A stretch of 21,807 nucleotides of DNA from a virus. The notes under the pieces are model-generated. The model was not told where the DNA came from. It did not search any database and was given only the letters and a program-made list of their open reading frames with translations. Positions 1 to 8,238 of this stretch are shown piece after piece (position 1 is the first letter of the stretch; each line of letters starts with the position of its first letter). Both the position numbers and the translations under genes were made by a program. The stretch lies in IMG/VR virus record IMGVR_UViG_3300034120_002458, positions 1 to 21,807 of that record; one strand, written 5' to 3'.

Positions 1-1
1 T

Positions 2-499
2 GGTAAAGTTGTGGCTTGGTTTGAGGGTAGATTGGAGTTCGGTGCTAGAGCCCTTGGGCATCGTTCTATTTTGGCTGACCCTACAAATGGGGAAATGAAA
101 AGTAGAATAAATAAAATAGTAAAGAAAAGAGAAGGATTTAGACCATTTGCACCGATAATAAAGTTGGAAGATGTATCTACATATTTTGAATGGGATAAAT
201 CAGTTCCATATATGAATCAAATAGTTGGGGTGAAAAGGGAGTTTAGAGATATGTTACCTGCGATTACTCATGTTGATGGAACTGCTAGAATACAAACTTT
301 AGATAGAGAACAGTGTGTAAGAATTTATGATTTACTCACAGAATTAAGAAAACAAAACGGATATCCAATAGTTCTTAACACATCATTCAATATTAAAGAC
401 CAAACAATGATTAGAGACCCAAAAACAGCAATAGATACATTTTTGGATATTGGATTGGATATGTTGGTATTAGAAGATTATGTTATAACTAAGAAATGA
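2..499 (+). CDS. Carbamoyltransferase, NodU/CmcH family (C-terminal part, 5' truncated)
   Basis: This is the C-terminal domain of an O-carbamoyltransferase of the NodU/CmcH/TobZ type, a family that uses carbamoyl phosphate and ATP to make carbamoyl-adenylate and pass the carbamoyl group to a sugar or similar hydroxyl. The frame is open to the left edge: codons before the GTG at 11 read GKVVAWFEGR, the usual lead-in to the family motif FGARALGHRSIL, so the GTG is internal and the gene begins outside the window. Further family motifs are FRPFAPII, a TLDREQ-like block and VLNTSFN near the C terminus. The catalytic N-terminal domain with its metal-binding His residues is not in view. The stop overlaps the next ATG (ATGA), which suggests coupled translation with the SGNH-like gene. 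The acceptor is unknown; in a phage it could be a glycan, a virion component or a modified base. Confidence 0.9.
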   Translation, partial: GKVVAWFEGRLEFGARALGHRSILADPTNGEMKSRINKIVKKREGFRPFAPIIKLEDVSTYFEWDKSVPYMNQIVGVKREFRDMLPAITHVDGTARIQTLDREQCVRIYDLLTELRKQNGYPIVLNTSFNIKDQTMIRDPKTAIDTFLDIGLDMLVLEDYVITKK

Positions 500-1278
500 A
501 ACGAATAGTTGCATATGGAGATAGTTGGACAGTTGGAGAGGGTTGTAATAGAGAAATCGAAGACACTCTCTCTAAACACGAAAAGATAATCTTCCAAAAA
601 GAAAATAGTTGGGTTAGACACTTAAGTGATAAATTGGGATTACCTTATCAAAATAATGGGATAAGTGGTAATCCCAATAATGTTATATTCAATCAGATAG
701 TTGATGATGTAAAAAGTGGTGAGACGACTAAAAATGATTTAGTTATTATAATGTGGAGTTCATCATTAAGAGATTACTTACCATTTTTCCCAAAAGGGCC
801 TAAAGGTGAATGGTTGAGTTGGAGTACTAAGCATCTAATGGAAACTCCGGATAGATTTTTTACATCCACTCAAACAGAGAATAGATACTATGATTTCTTT
901 ATGGAGGATTATAAGAAGTTCTATTTAGTTAATTTATATGAGGAGAATTATTATAGTATAGTTAACCAAAACTACATTGTATTCCTACAGGAGTTTTTTA
1001 AACATTATAAGATATCTCACATCTTTATAGATGGTATAGAAGATATGTTTATGGGTATTTTGCCCCACTATGACAAGACAGATTTGATAGATGGTAGAGT
1101 TTATTGGGAATACAGAAAACAAACCGCTAGGGGGTATCTAAATACGTTTAATAGAGCTGATTTATGGGAACATACTGAAAGATGGGATACACGTGGAACA
1201 CAACATCCTAATTCAGAAGGATATAGATTATTATCGGAAGAATTCTATAGATTTATAGATTCACAAAAAATTATATAA
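496..1278 (+). CDS. SGNH/GDSL-hydrolase-like protein (copy A)
   Basis: This 260-residue protein has the layout of the SGNH hydrolase fold. Block I is YGDSWTVGEG at residues 7-16, with the candidate nucleophile Ser in GDS. A block II-like Gly/Asn segment (GISGNPNN) lies near residues 55-62, followed by a beta strand and SSSLRD. A block V-like HPNSEGY lies near the C terminus with the candidate catalytic His. The usual Asp three residues before that His is not present, although Asp occurs nearby (WDTRGTQHP), so the triad may be altered. Family members are esterases or acyl transferases acting on acetylated glycans, lipids and other esters. No signal peptide or membrane segment is visible, so it should act in the cytoplasm or on the virion. 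It overlaps the carbamoyltransferase by 4 bases. Another SGNH-like gene at 20392-21216 has the same order of blocks. The substrate is unknown. Confidence 0.8.
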   Translation: MKRIVAYGDSWTVGEGCNREIEDTLSKHEKIIFQKENSWVRHLSDKLGLPYQNNGISGNPNNVIFNQIVDDVKSGETTKNDLVIIMWSSSLRDYLPFFPKGPKGEWLSWSTKHLMETPDRFFTSTQTENRYYDFFMEDYKKFYLVNLYEENYYSIVNQNYIVFLQEFFKHYKISHIFIDGIEDMFMGILPHYDKTDLIDGRVYWEYRKQTARGYLNTFNRADLWEHTERWDTRGTQHPNSEGYRLLSEEFYRFIDSQKII

Positions 1279-1283
1279 TAAGG

Positions 1284-1293
1284 TATTTATTAG
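1284..1293 (+). promoter_or_regulatory. TATTTATTAG motif before the virion gene block
   Basis: TATTTATTAG fills most of the 16-base gap before the ATG at 1295. It is one of six gap motifs sharing TATTTAT[A/T]. Because it ends one base before the ATG, a promoter at this position would give a nearly leaderless transcript. It could instead be an AT-rich translation-initiation element. Confidence 0.35.
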
Positions 1294-1294
1294 T

Positions 1295-1726
1295 ATGGCA
1301 AAACAACAATCTACAGATTTTGTAATGTTTGGGGAAAAGAAGTTATCTGACTTATTCGGTGAGATATATACCAACCAACATTCGAAGAAACAAAAAATAA
1401 GTGATTTGATTGAAGAATTCAAAAAACAAATCAGACATGCGGGAGATATTGCTGCAATTGGACCAGTTATTAAAGATTTAGTTAAGTTCTCAGTAGAGAA
1501 TGATGATATTCTAATTAGATTAGCAACAATTGGGCAAAGATTCGTTGCAATGGAATATAAAGGAACTAACGATGGAGGATTATTATCTGACAAAGAAAAG
1601 GAAGAGTTATTGGGTGAATTGGAAAAGATTTCAAAAGATGTTCAAGCGAAAACTATGGATAAAGTAGATGATATTGAATATGAATTGGAAGAAATCCAAA
1701 GAAAACTTGAAGAAACTAAAAAATAA
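1295..1726 (+). CDS. Small helical protein upstream of hub spike, unknown function
   Basis: This 143-residue protein is predicted to be almost wholly alpha-helical and highly charged. The C-terminal third (about residues 95-143, Glu/Lys rich) looks like a coiled coil. No catalytic motif, signal peptide or membrane segment is visible. Its opening (MAKQQSTDFVMFGEKKLSDL) and mid-region (around DLVKFSVENDDILIRLA) resemble conserved small proteins that sit just before gp5 homologues in T4-related marine phage genomes; this is recalled, not searched. The next gene starts inside its stop codon (TAATG), so the two are probably co-translated. A role as a tail or baseplate assembly factor is plausible but unproven. 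Confidence 0.75.
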   Translation: MAKQQSTDFVMFGEKKLSDLFGEIYTNQHSKKQKISDLIEEFKKQIRHAGDIAAIGPVIKDLVKFSVENDDILIRLATIGQRFVAMEYKGTNDGGLLSDKEKEELLGELEKISKDVQAKTMDKVDDIEYELEEIQRKLEETKK

Positions 1727-2922
1727 TGGCAAATGACCATTTAGCCACCGGAGGTGCGTATAAAACCAAAACCTCAGCGAATAGTACCCCTCAAAAAACG
1801 GGTGCATATATCGCTCAGGTTGAGAATGTATTTCTTATCTTTGATAAGATGGATAATGGCGCCCCAATTCTTCCAGGAAGTATAATAGTTAGGGGTAGTG
1901 GAACAAGTAGAAATATAGAAACTATTATAACACCTTTAGATGAAAACTTCTATGGAATTCCTGTTATAAATGAAATAGTAGAGATTGTAACTCAATCTGG
2001 TATTAAATACTATAGAAGGTTTAACTTTAATTCAAACCTATTTTCTTCATACGATGGTGAAAAAGAAACATCTGGAAATGATTCTGCTTCAAAAGTAAAC
2101 CCTAGTACCGATTTAAGGGATTATAAAGGAGATTTGCTTACAACTAATTCCGGAAAAGATGTTAAGAAAAAATTAGGGGAGTATTTTAAAATCGGAAAAA
2201 GTAGAAGATTAAGGCTGTATGAGGGAGACCATTTATTACAAAGCAGATTTGGGCAATCCATACGATTTAGTGCATTCAATAATGATAAGAAATCAATTAG
2301 CCCAACAATCATAATACGAAATGGAGAATCTCCCGCTAATTCATCTCTTGATATAAACAAAGATATAGAAGAGGATATCAATAGGGATGGGTCTACCATT
2401 GCAATGTCGAGTGGAGATTATTTATCAAAATTCACACCATCTTATATAACTAATAAAAAGGAAGGTTTTGAGGGATACCCATCTGAATTAAAAGGTAATC
2501 AAATTATAATCACATCAGATAGATTGGTTTTTTCATCTAGAGCAGCTGAAACTATATTCTTCTCAAAAGGTAATTACGGTGTAATAACAGATGGTATATT
2601 TTCAGTTGATACCAATTTAGGTATAACTATCGAATCTAAAGGAGATATAGATATAAGTTCTATAAATAAAACAACCACCATTTATATCGGAGACGGGGGT
2701 GGTATAAATTTAGGTGATAGAAATGTACAACCTGCGGTGTTGGGTAATACGTTAGAAAATATTTTAATAGAAATAATAACAGAAATAATTAATCTTCAGG
2801 CAGGTGGGTTACTAACCCCAGCTGGTCCAACAAGTGGAATGAACCCTGCGAATGCAAGTGCACTTAAAGCTATACAAAACAAATTGACAACTATTAAATC
2901 AAAAAGAGTAAACTTATCTTAA
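1726..2922 (+). CDS. gp5: Baseplate central hub / spike protein, T4 gp5-like, no lysozyme domain
   Basis: This is a 398-residue baseplate hub protein. The N-terminal part (about residues 25-100: GAYIAQVENVFLIFD through FYGIPVINEIVEIV) fits the OB-fold that docks gp5 onto the hub. A middle block with GDHLLQSRFGQSIRFSA (about 167-183), followed by SPTIIIRNG, is characteristic of gp5-type spikes in marine T4-like phages. The C-terminal part (about 255-330) has short repeating beta segments (RLVFSSRAAETIFFSKG, ITIESKGDIDISS, TIYIGDGGGINLGD), as expected for a trimeric beta-helical needle. T4 gp5 carries a lysozyme domain between the OB-fold and the needle; nothing like it is visible here and the linker is low-complexity and polar. 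The following gene encodes a peptidase-like protein that may supply an enzymatic activity. The ATG shares a base with the previous stop (TAATG). Confidence 0.85.
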   Translation: MANDHLATGGAYKTKTSANSTPQKTGAYIAQVENVFLIFDKMDNGAPILPGSIIVRGSGTSRNIETIITPLDENFYGIPVINEIVEIVTQSGIKYYRRFNFNSNLFSSYDGEKETSGNDSASKVNPSTDLRDYKGDLLTTNSGKDVKKKLGEYFKIGKSRRLRLYEGDHLLQSRFGQSIRFSAFNNDKKSISPTIIIRNGESPANSSLDINKDIEEDINRDGSTIAMSSGDYLSKFTPSYITNKKEGFEGYPSELKGNQIIITSDRLVFSSRAAETIFFSKGNYGVITDGIFSVDTNLGITIESKGDIDISSINKTTTIYIGDGGGINLGDRNVQPAVLGNTLENILIEIITEIINLQAGGLLTPAGPTSGMNPANASALKAIQNKLTTIKSKRVNLS

Positions 2923-2923
2923 T

Positions 2924-4273
2924 ATGAGTTGGCAAATTTTTAAAAATGATGTTTTAAATGCAATGAGTTCCAATCCTCCTGATGTAGAGACGGTTGCAGA
3001 AGCTATTACAAATGCTTATAATAAAGCAATGACTTCCCCAACATCAGGGGATTTAATTTTTAGAAATACTGTAGCAAAGGGTGATACAGCTGGTATGAAA
3101 TCATGGTTGATATTAGTATTAAATCAACAATCTGTTAGTTTAGTACAACTTCCAATAATTAATATGTTTGTGACAGGATTTATTAAATATTGGACAGGTG
3201 CTACTCTAACTAAAACAAATACCCCTCCTCTTCCACCTCCAGGTGCAACAAAAACAATAGTAATAACAAATAATGTAACGGTTAATCCAGGTGCACCCAT
3301 TCCCGCTCCATATGATATGAGTGGTCTTAATGAAATTGAACCATTTATTGATAAACTAATAGATGCGGGTACAAAACATTTAACATCGATAAGTGGGTTA
3401 GCATATACATCGTGTTTAACTGGAGCACCTCCTGCACAAACAATTTTAGATATTCCTATTCCATGGCAAGGATATTCAGTTGAACCGGCTGAATTAGGTC
3501 CTTTATATGAGGATATTGTTTTGGAACAAAATGATAGAGTAACATTGGAAGAAGAACCGGATGATTCGGTAACGCAAACTTTCCCTGTTGCAAAGGAATA
3601 TCATCAGGGACAGGAAAACAAAAATGATGAACAGGCTAAGAAAGATTATAAAATTGATATACAAGATTCTAAAGGAAAAGAATTCCAAAAAGAAGATATA
3701 GATGTATATTACGGAGAAGATGTAGGATTCGCTGCTCAAAAAACCAATTGGGCGTGTTTGGTTACGAGTTTAGCCAATTTACTTAAAAAGTATAAAATAA
3801 AAGGTAAAGACGGTAAAGATGTAGTTACAGAAGCAACATTTATTAAGTTTTATAAAGGTCAATACCAATATTCAAGTGATAATGTGGCTCAGGGTAAATA
3901 TATGGATGGAAATAACTTTAATTCAGGTGCATTTTTTGAAGATGCTCCTAAATTATTAGGAGGTTCTTTTACAAGAATACGAAAAACTCTAAAAGGAGAA
4001 AAAAGTCAACAACAGGTGTATGATTCATATAAATCAACCCTTAGAACTATTAAACGACCTATGATTATTAGAGTAGCTGGTACATCTAGAAGAGCTAGGG
4101 GGCATTTTGTGATAATGTTGGGTATAACTAAAAAAGGAGAGATAATCGTAAGAGATTGTGGGAGTCAGGCATCAGTTAGGTCTGATAAGACATATACTGT
4201 TGCAAGAATGATGGGTGGTAGTGAACCTGATAGTGGAAATAACTTCGATGTGATGTATTTTACCAAAAAGTAA
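2924..4273 (+). CDS. Baseplate-associated protein with C39-like cysteine peptidase domain
   Basis: This 449-residue protein has two parts. Residues 1-200 are helical at first (NAMSSNPPDVETVAEAITNA), then contain a hydrophobic stretch (about 60-90) and a Pro-rich linker (PPLPPPG, about 101-107). Residues 200-260 are acidic and probably disordered. Residues 265-449 match a papain-like, C39-type peptidase layout: candidate oxyanion-hole Gln272, then Cys278 in NWACLVTSLANLL six residues later, His394 in RGHFVIMLG and Asp411 in VRDCGS. Such domains cut peptide bonds, including peptidoglycan cross-bridges in some members. It starts one base after the gp5-like stop (TAATATG), which places it with the hub. 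It may digest the cell wall or envelope proteins during entry, or process a virion protein. The fold assignment is good; the substrate is inferred. Confidence 0.75.
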   Translation: MSWQIFKNDVLNAMSSNPPDVETVAEAITNAYNKAMTSPTSGDLIFRNTVAKGDTAGMKSWLILVLNQQSVSLVQLPIINMFVTGFIKYWTGATLTKTNTPPLPPPGATKTIVITNNVTVNPGAPIPAPYDMSGLNEIEPFIDKLIDAGTKHLTSISGLAYTSCLTGAPPAQTILDIPIPWQGYSVEPAELGPLYEDIVLEQNDRVTLEEEPDDSVTQTFPVAKEYHQGQENKNDEQAKKDYKIDIQDSKGKEFQKEDIDVYYGEDVGFAAQKTNWACLVTSLANLLKKYKIKGKDGKDVVTEATFIKFYKGQYQYSSDNVAQGKYMDGNNFNSGAFFEDAPKLLGGSFTRIRKTLKGEKSQQQVYDSYKSTLRTIKRPMIIRVAGTSRRARGHFVIMLGITKKGEIIVRDCGSQASVRSDKTYTVARMMGGSEPDSGNNFDVMYFTKK

Positions 4274-4280
4274 AACTAAA

Positions 4281-4290
4281 TATTTATATA
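4281..4290 (+). promoter_or_regulatory. TATTTATATA motif before the small coiled-coil/gp25/gp6 block
   Basis: TATTTATATA lies 15 bases before the ATG at 4306, in a 32-base gap. It contains TATTTATA, the exact reverse complement of the T4 late promoter box TATAAATA, and shares the TATTTAT[A/T] core with five other gaps. Spacing would suit a -10-type element with a short leader. No -35-like element is evident. Confidence 0.4.
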
Positions 4291-4305
4291 AACAATAAAC
4301 AATGT

Positions 4306-4803
4306 ATGGACACGAACAAACTATTTAAAGCAATTCAAATAATCGTTCAGGAGGAAGTAAAAAAAGAAATTTCTCTTATTAAAGAAGAAATAAGAAAAGA
4401 GGTGTTAGCTGAGGTTAAAAGAACTCAACCGGTTAAACAACAATCTTCTCTTAAATCATTAGTAGAGGAAAGTGCTGACCCGTTCGATTTAGCTAACAAA
4501 ATCTTAAGCAAAGATAGAGAATCTCAGCCTGAGCAAAAAACTTATACTAAGAATTCAATGTTAAATCAGGTTCTTAATGAAACTGCAATGGCGGGAATTA
4601 GACCTAATTACTCTATGGATGATGGTGGATGGGGTACATTAACTCCTGAAATGATTGGATATGGTGACCCTCAAATGGGATACCAACCAACTAATCAATA
4701 CGCAGCTCCTTCTGCCCCAATAAGTACCGGAAACGATATTTTGGATAAAGCGATAGCGAGAAGTGCTAAGGTTTTGGCAGCAAGTAAAGATAAAAATAGA
4801 TAA
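4306..4803 (+). CDS. Small protein with N-terminal coiled coil, unknown function (before gp25)
   Basis: This 165-residue protein opens with a long charged helix (about residues 3-40, starting MDTNKLFKAIQIIVQEEVKK) that should form a coiled coil. A short helical segment around DPFDLANKIL and a flexible Gly/Pro/Asn-rich middle (GGWGTLTPEMIGYGDPQMGY) follow. A final helix (about 143-160, ILDKAIARSAKVL) ends the protein. No enzymatic motif is visible. Proteins with this kind of N terminus are found between hub and gp25 genes in T4-related marine phages (recalled, not searched). The gp25 gene begins in its stop codon (TAATG). The start at 4306 is preferred over the overlapping ATG at 4302, which leads to a stop after eight codons. 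It may be a baseplate linker or assembly protein. Confidence 0.75.
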   Translation: MDTNKLFKAIQIIVQEEVKKEISLIKEEIRKEVLAEVKRTQPVKQQSSLKSLVEESADPFDLANKILSKDRESQPEQKTYTKNSMLNQVLNETAMAGIRPNYSMDDGGWGTLTPEMIGYGDPQMGYQPTNQYAAPSAPISTGNDILDKAIARSAKVLAASKDKNR

Positions 4804-5231
4804 TGGCAATTGTAATCGATAAGAAAAATACCTTAGACCTATCAGAAAATGATAGAGTAGCGATAGGAATCACTCTCCCTCTTCAAAAGGGTTCTAATGG
4901 ATATTTTGCTCAATCGTTTCAAACAAAAGACCAAGTAAAGGCAAATATTAAAAATCTTATATTGACTAATAAAGGTGAAAGATTGATGCAGCCTGATTTT
5001 GGTACAGATTTATACGATGTTTTATTTAATCCAAGTACGGATGAATTAGAACAAAGAATACAAGATAGTATTGAAGATGCCATAGCTCAATGGATGCCGT
5101 ATATCAATATAGTTGAGATATTCGTAGACCAAAATAATACAAACATTGATAGTAATATCTTTGCGGTTTCATTGAAATATCAAATTGCGGGGCAACAAAC
5201 CCTAGAGACAGTAACATTTAATGTTGGTTAA
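4803..5231 (+). CDS. gp25: Baseplate wedge subunit gp25
   Basis: This 142-residue protein is a gp25-type baseplate wedge protein; T4 gp25 is 132 residues. The diagnostic block is TNKGERLMQPDFGTDLYDVL (about residues 55-74), matching the family pattern in which a Gly-Glu-Arg turn precedes PxFG and a hydrophobic helix. A helix with EQRIQDSIEDAI and beta strands with the alternating pattern typical of the fold follow. In contractile systems gp25 joins the gp6-based wedge to the central hub and marks the start of sheath polymerisation. It is coupled to its upstream neighbour by TAATG and is followed two bases later by gp6, the partner it contacts in the particle. Related proteins occur in type VI secretion (TssE), but the gene order here is that of a phage. 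Confidence 0.93.
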   Translation: MAIVIDKKNTLDLSENDRVAIGITLPLQKGSNGYFAQSFQTKDQVKANIKNLILTNKGERLMQPDFGTDLYDVLFNPSTDELEQRIQDSIEDAIAQWMPYINIVEIFVDQNNTNIDSNIFAVSLKYQIAGQQTLETVTFNVG

Positions 5232-5233
5232 AT

Positions 5234-7273
5234 ATGGCATTTAAAATAACAAATAAAAAAATAGGGAGAAATAGTAGGGATATTTCCTACCTTTCAAAAG
5301 ATTTCTCAGCATTTAGAGATAATCTTATAGAGTATGCAAAAACATACTTCCCTAATACATATAACGATTTTAATGAGACTTCTCCTGGTATGATGTTCAT
5401 TGAGATGGCTTCATATGTAGGTGATGTACTAAGTTATTATACGGATGCATCATTAAGAGAAAGTTTAATTCAATATGCAGCTGAGGAAAAAAATGTATTC
5501 GCTTTAGCTAATTTATTGGGTTATAAGCCTAAATCAACTTCACCTGCTGTAACCACATTATCAGTTTATCAATTATGTAAAGCTGATAGTGGTGGGGAAT
5601 TAGATACTAGATATCTACTTAGAATACAACAAGGGCTTAGTATTTCATCAAATAGTAATTCAAATATAACATTTAGAACAACCGAAGGTTTGGATTTTAA
5701 CGACCCAACCGATAGAGATATAAGTGTATATAGTATAGATGAAACCACACAACTTCCTGATTATTACTTAGTTAAGAAGAAAATACAGGTAATATCAGCT
5801 ACGGAGCAAGTTGCAGTTAGAACTATATCTGCAACAGAATCATTTCAATCTATAAAATTGGATGAATCCGATATTATTGCAATAGAATCTGTAGTGGATG
5901 ATAATGGTAATAAGTGGTATGAAGTTCCGTATTTGGCACAAGAAACGATATATGTAGATTACCCAAATGTAGAGCAGAACGACCCTGAATTATATCAGTT
6001 TAAAGATACTGTTCCGTATTTATTAAAATTATTAAAAACCAGTAGAAGATTTGTTACTAAGGTAAATGATGATTTTACAACATCGATACATTTTGGTGGA
6101 GGAGATAGTTCTCTATCCGATGAATTATTGATACCTAATGTTAAAAATGTAGGTATGGGATTAAATAATTCAATTGATAGAATGGCTGAATCATATGACC
6201 CGACTAATTTCCTAAAAACTAAAACATACGGTCAATCACCTACTGCAGGTACAACTCTTACTATAATTTATTTAACAGGAGGTGGAGTATCTTCAAATGT
6301 ACCACAGGGAGATTTAACTACAATACAATCAATTTCGTTTGATGACGATTTAGTTACTACATTAGAATTAGATGATACGGTTTACAATTATGTTAAAAAT
6401 TCAGTAGCAGTAGAAAATGAAATCCCTGCTAAGGGTGGTAGAGGATTGGAAGGTATAGATGAGATTAGAGAATCTGCATTAGCTAATTTTGCTGCTCAAA
6501 ATAGAGCAGTAACCGCAAAGGATTACCAGGTAAGAGCTTTATCAATGCCAACAAAATTTGGTTCTATCGCTAAAGTATTTGCTATAGGTGATAATTCATT
6601 AAATGCAAACTCACCGGAAAGTGTATTAAATTCAACAGATAATGTAACTGAATTTGCAGAAATAACTAGAACAATAGTTCAAAAATCTATAACAAACGGA
6701 AATAAAGTACCTACTACCGATGAGGTTAAAAAAGAGGTAAGAAATTTTGTACAGAAAACTACTCAGAATGCAGAGCAAATAAATCCTTTTGCAATAAATC
6801 TATATACATTAGGATATGATACAAATGGTAATTTAACTACTCTTAACAAAGCAGTTAAACAAAACTTAAAAACGTATGTTAATGAATATAGAATGTTAAC
6901 CGATGGTGTTAATATAATAGATGGGTTTATAATCAACGTAGGTGTAAATTTTGATATAACTGTATATAGAAACTTTAATAGTAGAGAAGTTGTATTAAGT
7001 TGCATAGAAGAAATAAAAGAATTTTTTAATATAGCAAACTGGCAATTCAACCAAACTATAAACCTTTCTGATATAGAATTAACTATAGCTATGGTTGAAG
7101 GTGTTGCATCGGTTCAAAAGGTTGAAATCGTAAATAAGTGTGGTGGTATATATGCGAGAAATAGTTATGATATACAAGCAGCAACAAAGAATAAGATTAT
7201 CTATCCATCGTTAGACCCATCAGTCTTTGAAGTTAAGTTTCCTGATAAAGATATTAAAGGAAGAGCAATATAA
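5234..7273 (+). CDS. gp6: Baseplate wedge subunit gp6 (baseplate J-like)
   Basis: This 679-residue protein is a gp6-type wedge protein; T4 gp6 is about 660 residues. The N-terminal region (about residues 15-100) has the conserved ISYLSKDFSAFRDNLIEYAK, the TSPGMMFIEMASYVGDVLSY segment and LANLLGYKPK, all typical of gp6 homologues in marine myoviruses. A later block (about 400-440: GGRGLEGIDEIRE, then NRAVTAKDYQVRAL) is the conserved baseplate J-like core. The C-terminal part (about 555-679) includes a helix-strand domain with REVVLSCIEEIKEFFNIANW. In the particle gp6 dimers form the ring that surrounds the hub. It lies two bases after gp25 and its stop overlaps the next ATG (TAATG). The length suggests an intact gene. 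Confidence 0.93.
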   Translation: MAFKITNKKIGRNSRDISYLSKDFSAFRDNLIEYAKTYFPNTYNDFNETSPGMMFIEMASYVGDVLSYYTDASLRESLIQYAAEEKNVFALANLLGYKPKSTSPAVTTLSVYQLCKADSGGELDTRYLLRIQQGLSISSNSNSNITFRTTEGLDFNDPTDRDISVYSIDETTQLPDYYLVKKKIQVISATEQVAVRTISATESFQSIKLDESDIIAIESVVDDNGNKWYEVPYLAQETIYVDYPNVEQNDPELYQFKDTVPYLLKLLKTSRRFVTKVNDDFTTSIHFGGGDSSLSDELLIPNVKNVGMGLNNSIDRMAESYDPTNFLKTKTYGQSPTAGTTLTIIYLTGGGVSSNVPQGDLTTIQSISFDDDLVTTLELDDTVYNYVKNSVAVENEIPAKGGRGLEGIDEIRESALANFAAQNRAVTAKDYQVRALSMPTKFGSIAKVFAIGDNSLNANSPESVLNSTDNVTEFAEITRTIVQKSITNGNKVPTTDEVKKEVRNFVQKTTQNAEQINPFAINLYTLGYDTNGNLTTLNKAVKQNLKTYVNEYRMLTDGVNIIDGFIINVGVNFDITVYRNFNSREVVLSCIEEIKEFFNIANWQFNQTINLSDIELTIAMVEGVASVQKVEIVNKCGGIYARNSYDIQAATKNKIIYPSLDPSVFEVKFPDKDIKGRAI

Positions 7274-8238
7274 TGATATATTTTGTAACCGCATCAAAAG
7301 ATGCATCAGTTTATGGTTTAACTCCTACAAAAAATACGGGGTTAGATGAGATATTAACTATATCAAAGCATTATAATAGATTTCAAGAAAGAGATAATGC
7401 TAGAACTTTTATTCAGTTTGATATAGATAATATACCTTCTTATGTAACCGCATCTAATGTTCAATTACACTTATCACTTGCTCAGCCAGAAGAGTTAGCG
7501 GGTTCATATACTCTATATGGGTATCCGGTAACAGAAAGTTGGGAAATGGGTAGAGGAACTTGGCCGGAGACTATAAACACCGATGGTATAAATTGGGAAA
7601 TCCAATCTGGAGTTGATTTTACAACCGAAGTATCTCAATCTTTTACTTATTTTGGTGGAGATGTTAATATGGATATTAAACCTATCTATGATTATTGGAC
7701 AGGTTCTGTAAATTATGGGATAAGATTATCACATACATCTTCTATAGAATTATCTGGATTGGAATATGGTGTGTTAAAATTTTATTCAAAAGAAACGAAC
7801 ACTTTCCTACAACCTTTGATGAAACTTCAATGGGATGATTCTGTATTTACAACAGGTTCATTATTACCACTAACAGATTCGCAGATAATAGTAAGAAGTA
7901 AAGAATTGAGAGATTCATATAATGAGGGTAATAAAATAAAAATAAAAGTTATAGGTAGGGGTTTATATCCAACTAAAACTTTTACAAATACCTTTGCCTA
8001 CAATGATGTTAAATATCTACCTCAAACATCATATTACTCAGTTAGAGAAGAAGTAACAAAAAAAGTATTAATAGATTTTTCTGAATATACAAAAATAAGC
8101 TGTGATTCTAATGGTAATTATATTAATTTAGATACATCTAATTTTCCAAAAAATAGAGTGTATAGATTATTATTTAAAATAGTTAGAGATGGTATAAGTG
8201 AATTTATTGATGATGATTTAACATTTATAATTAAATAA
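7273..8238 (+). CDS. Baseplate/virion protein with N-terminal DNRLRE-like beta domain
   Basis: This 321-residue protein follows gp6 directly (TAATG). The first 190 residues look like a DNRLRE-type jelly-roll domain: KDASVYGLTPTKNTGLDEIL, then RTFIQFDIDNIPSYV, NVQLHLSLA and a VTESWEMGRGTW segment, the usual order of strands and Trp/Gly turns. Such domains are carbohydrate-binding or structural beta sandwiches in surface and extracellular proteins. The C-terminal part (about 205-321) has a conserved virion-type block with YLPQTSYYSVREEVTKKVLI and a DSNGNYINLD segment, a combination I recall from structural proteins of marine T4-like phages. An AAAGGAAG purine stretch lies near its ATG, one of the few Shine-Dalgarno-like sites here. 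A peripheral baseplate role with possible glycan contact is inferred. Confidence 0.75.
   Translation: MIYFVTASKDASVYGLTPTKNTGLDEILTISKHYNRFQERDNARTFIQFDIDNIPSYVTASNVQLHLSLAQPEELAGSYTLYGYPVTESWEMGRGTWPETINTDGINWEIQSGVDFTTEVSQSFTYFGGDVNMDIKPIYDYWTGSVNYGIRLSHTSSIELSGLEYGVLKFYSKETNTFLQPLMKLQWDDSVFTTGSLLPLTDSQIIVRSKELRDSYNEGNKIKIKVIGRGLYPTKTFTNTFAYNDVKYLPQTSYYSVREEVTKKVLIDFSEYTKISCDSNGNYINLDTSNFPKNRVYRLLFKIVRDGISEFIDDDLTFIIK

Noticed and set aside
11-13. GTG at 11 as the start of the first gene
   Set aside because: Codons before it (GKV) continue the family motif, so the gene extends beyond the left edge.
3503-3739. Minus-strand open frame with many aromatic and hydrophobic residues resembling membrane segments
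   Set aside because: It lies inside the peptidase gene and mirrors its acidic Glu/Asp/Lys-rich linker; it has no start context or neighbours on that strand.
4302-4328. Short upstream ATG frame of eight codons overlapping the start of the small coiled-coil gene
   Set aside because: It could be a regulatory leader, but a chance ATG four bases before the true start is a simpler reading and nothing else supports it.
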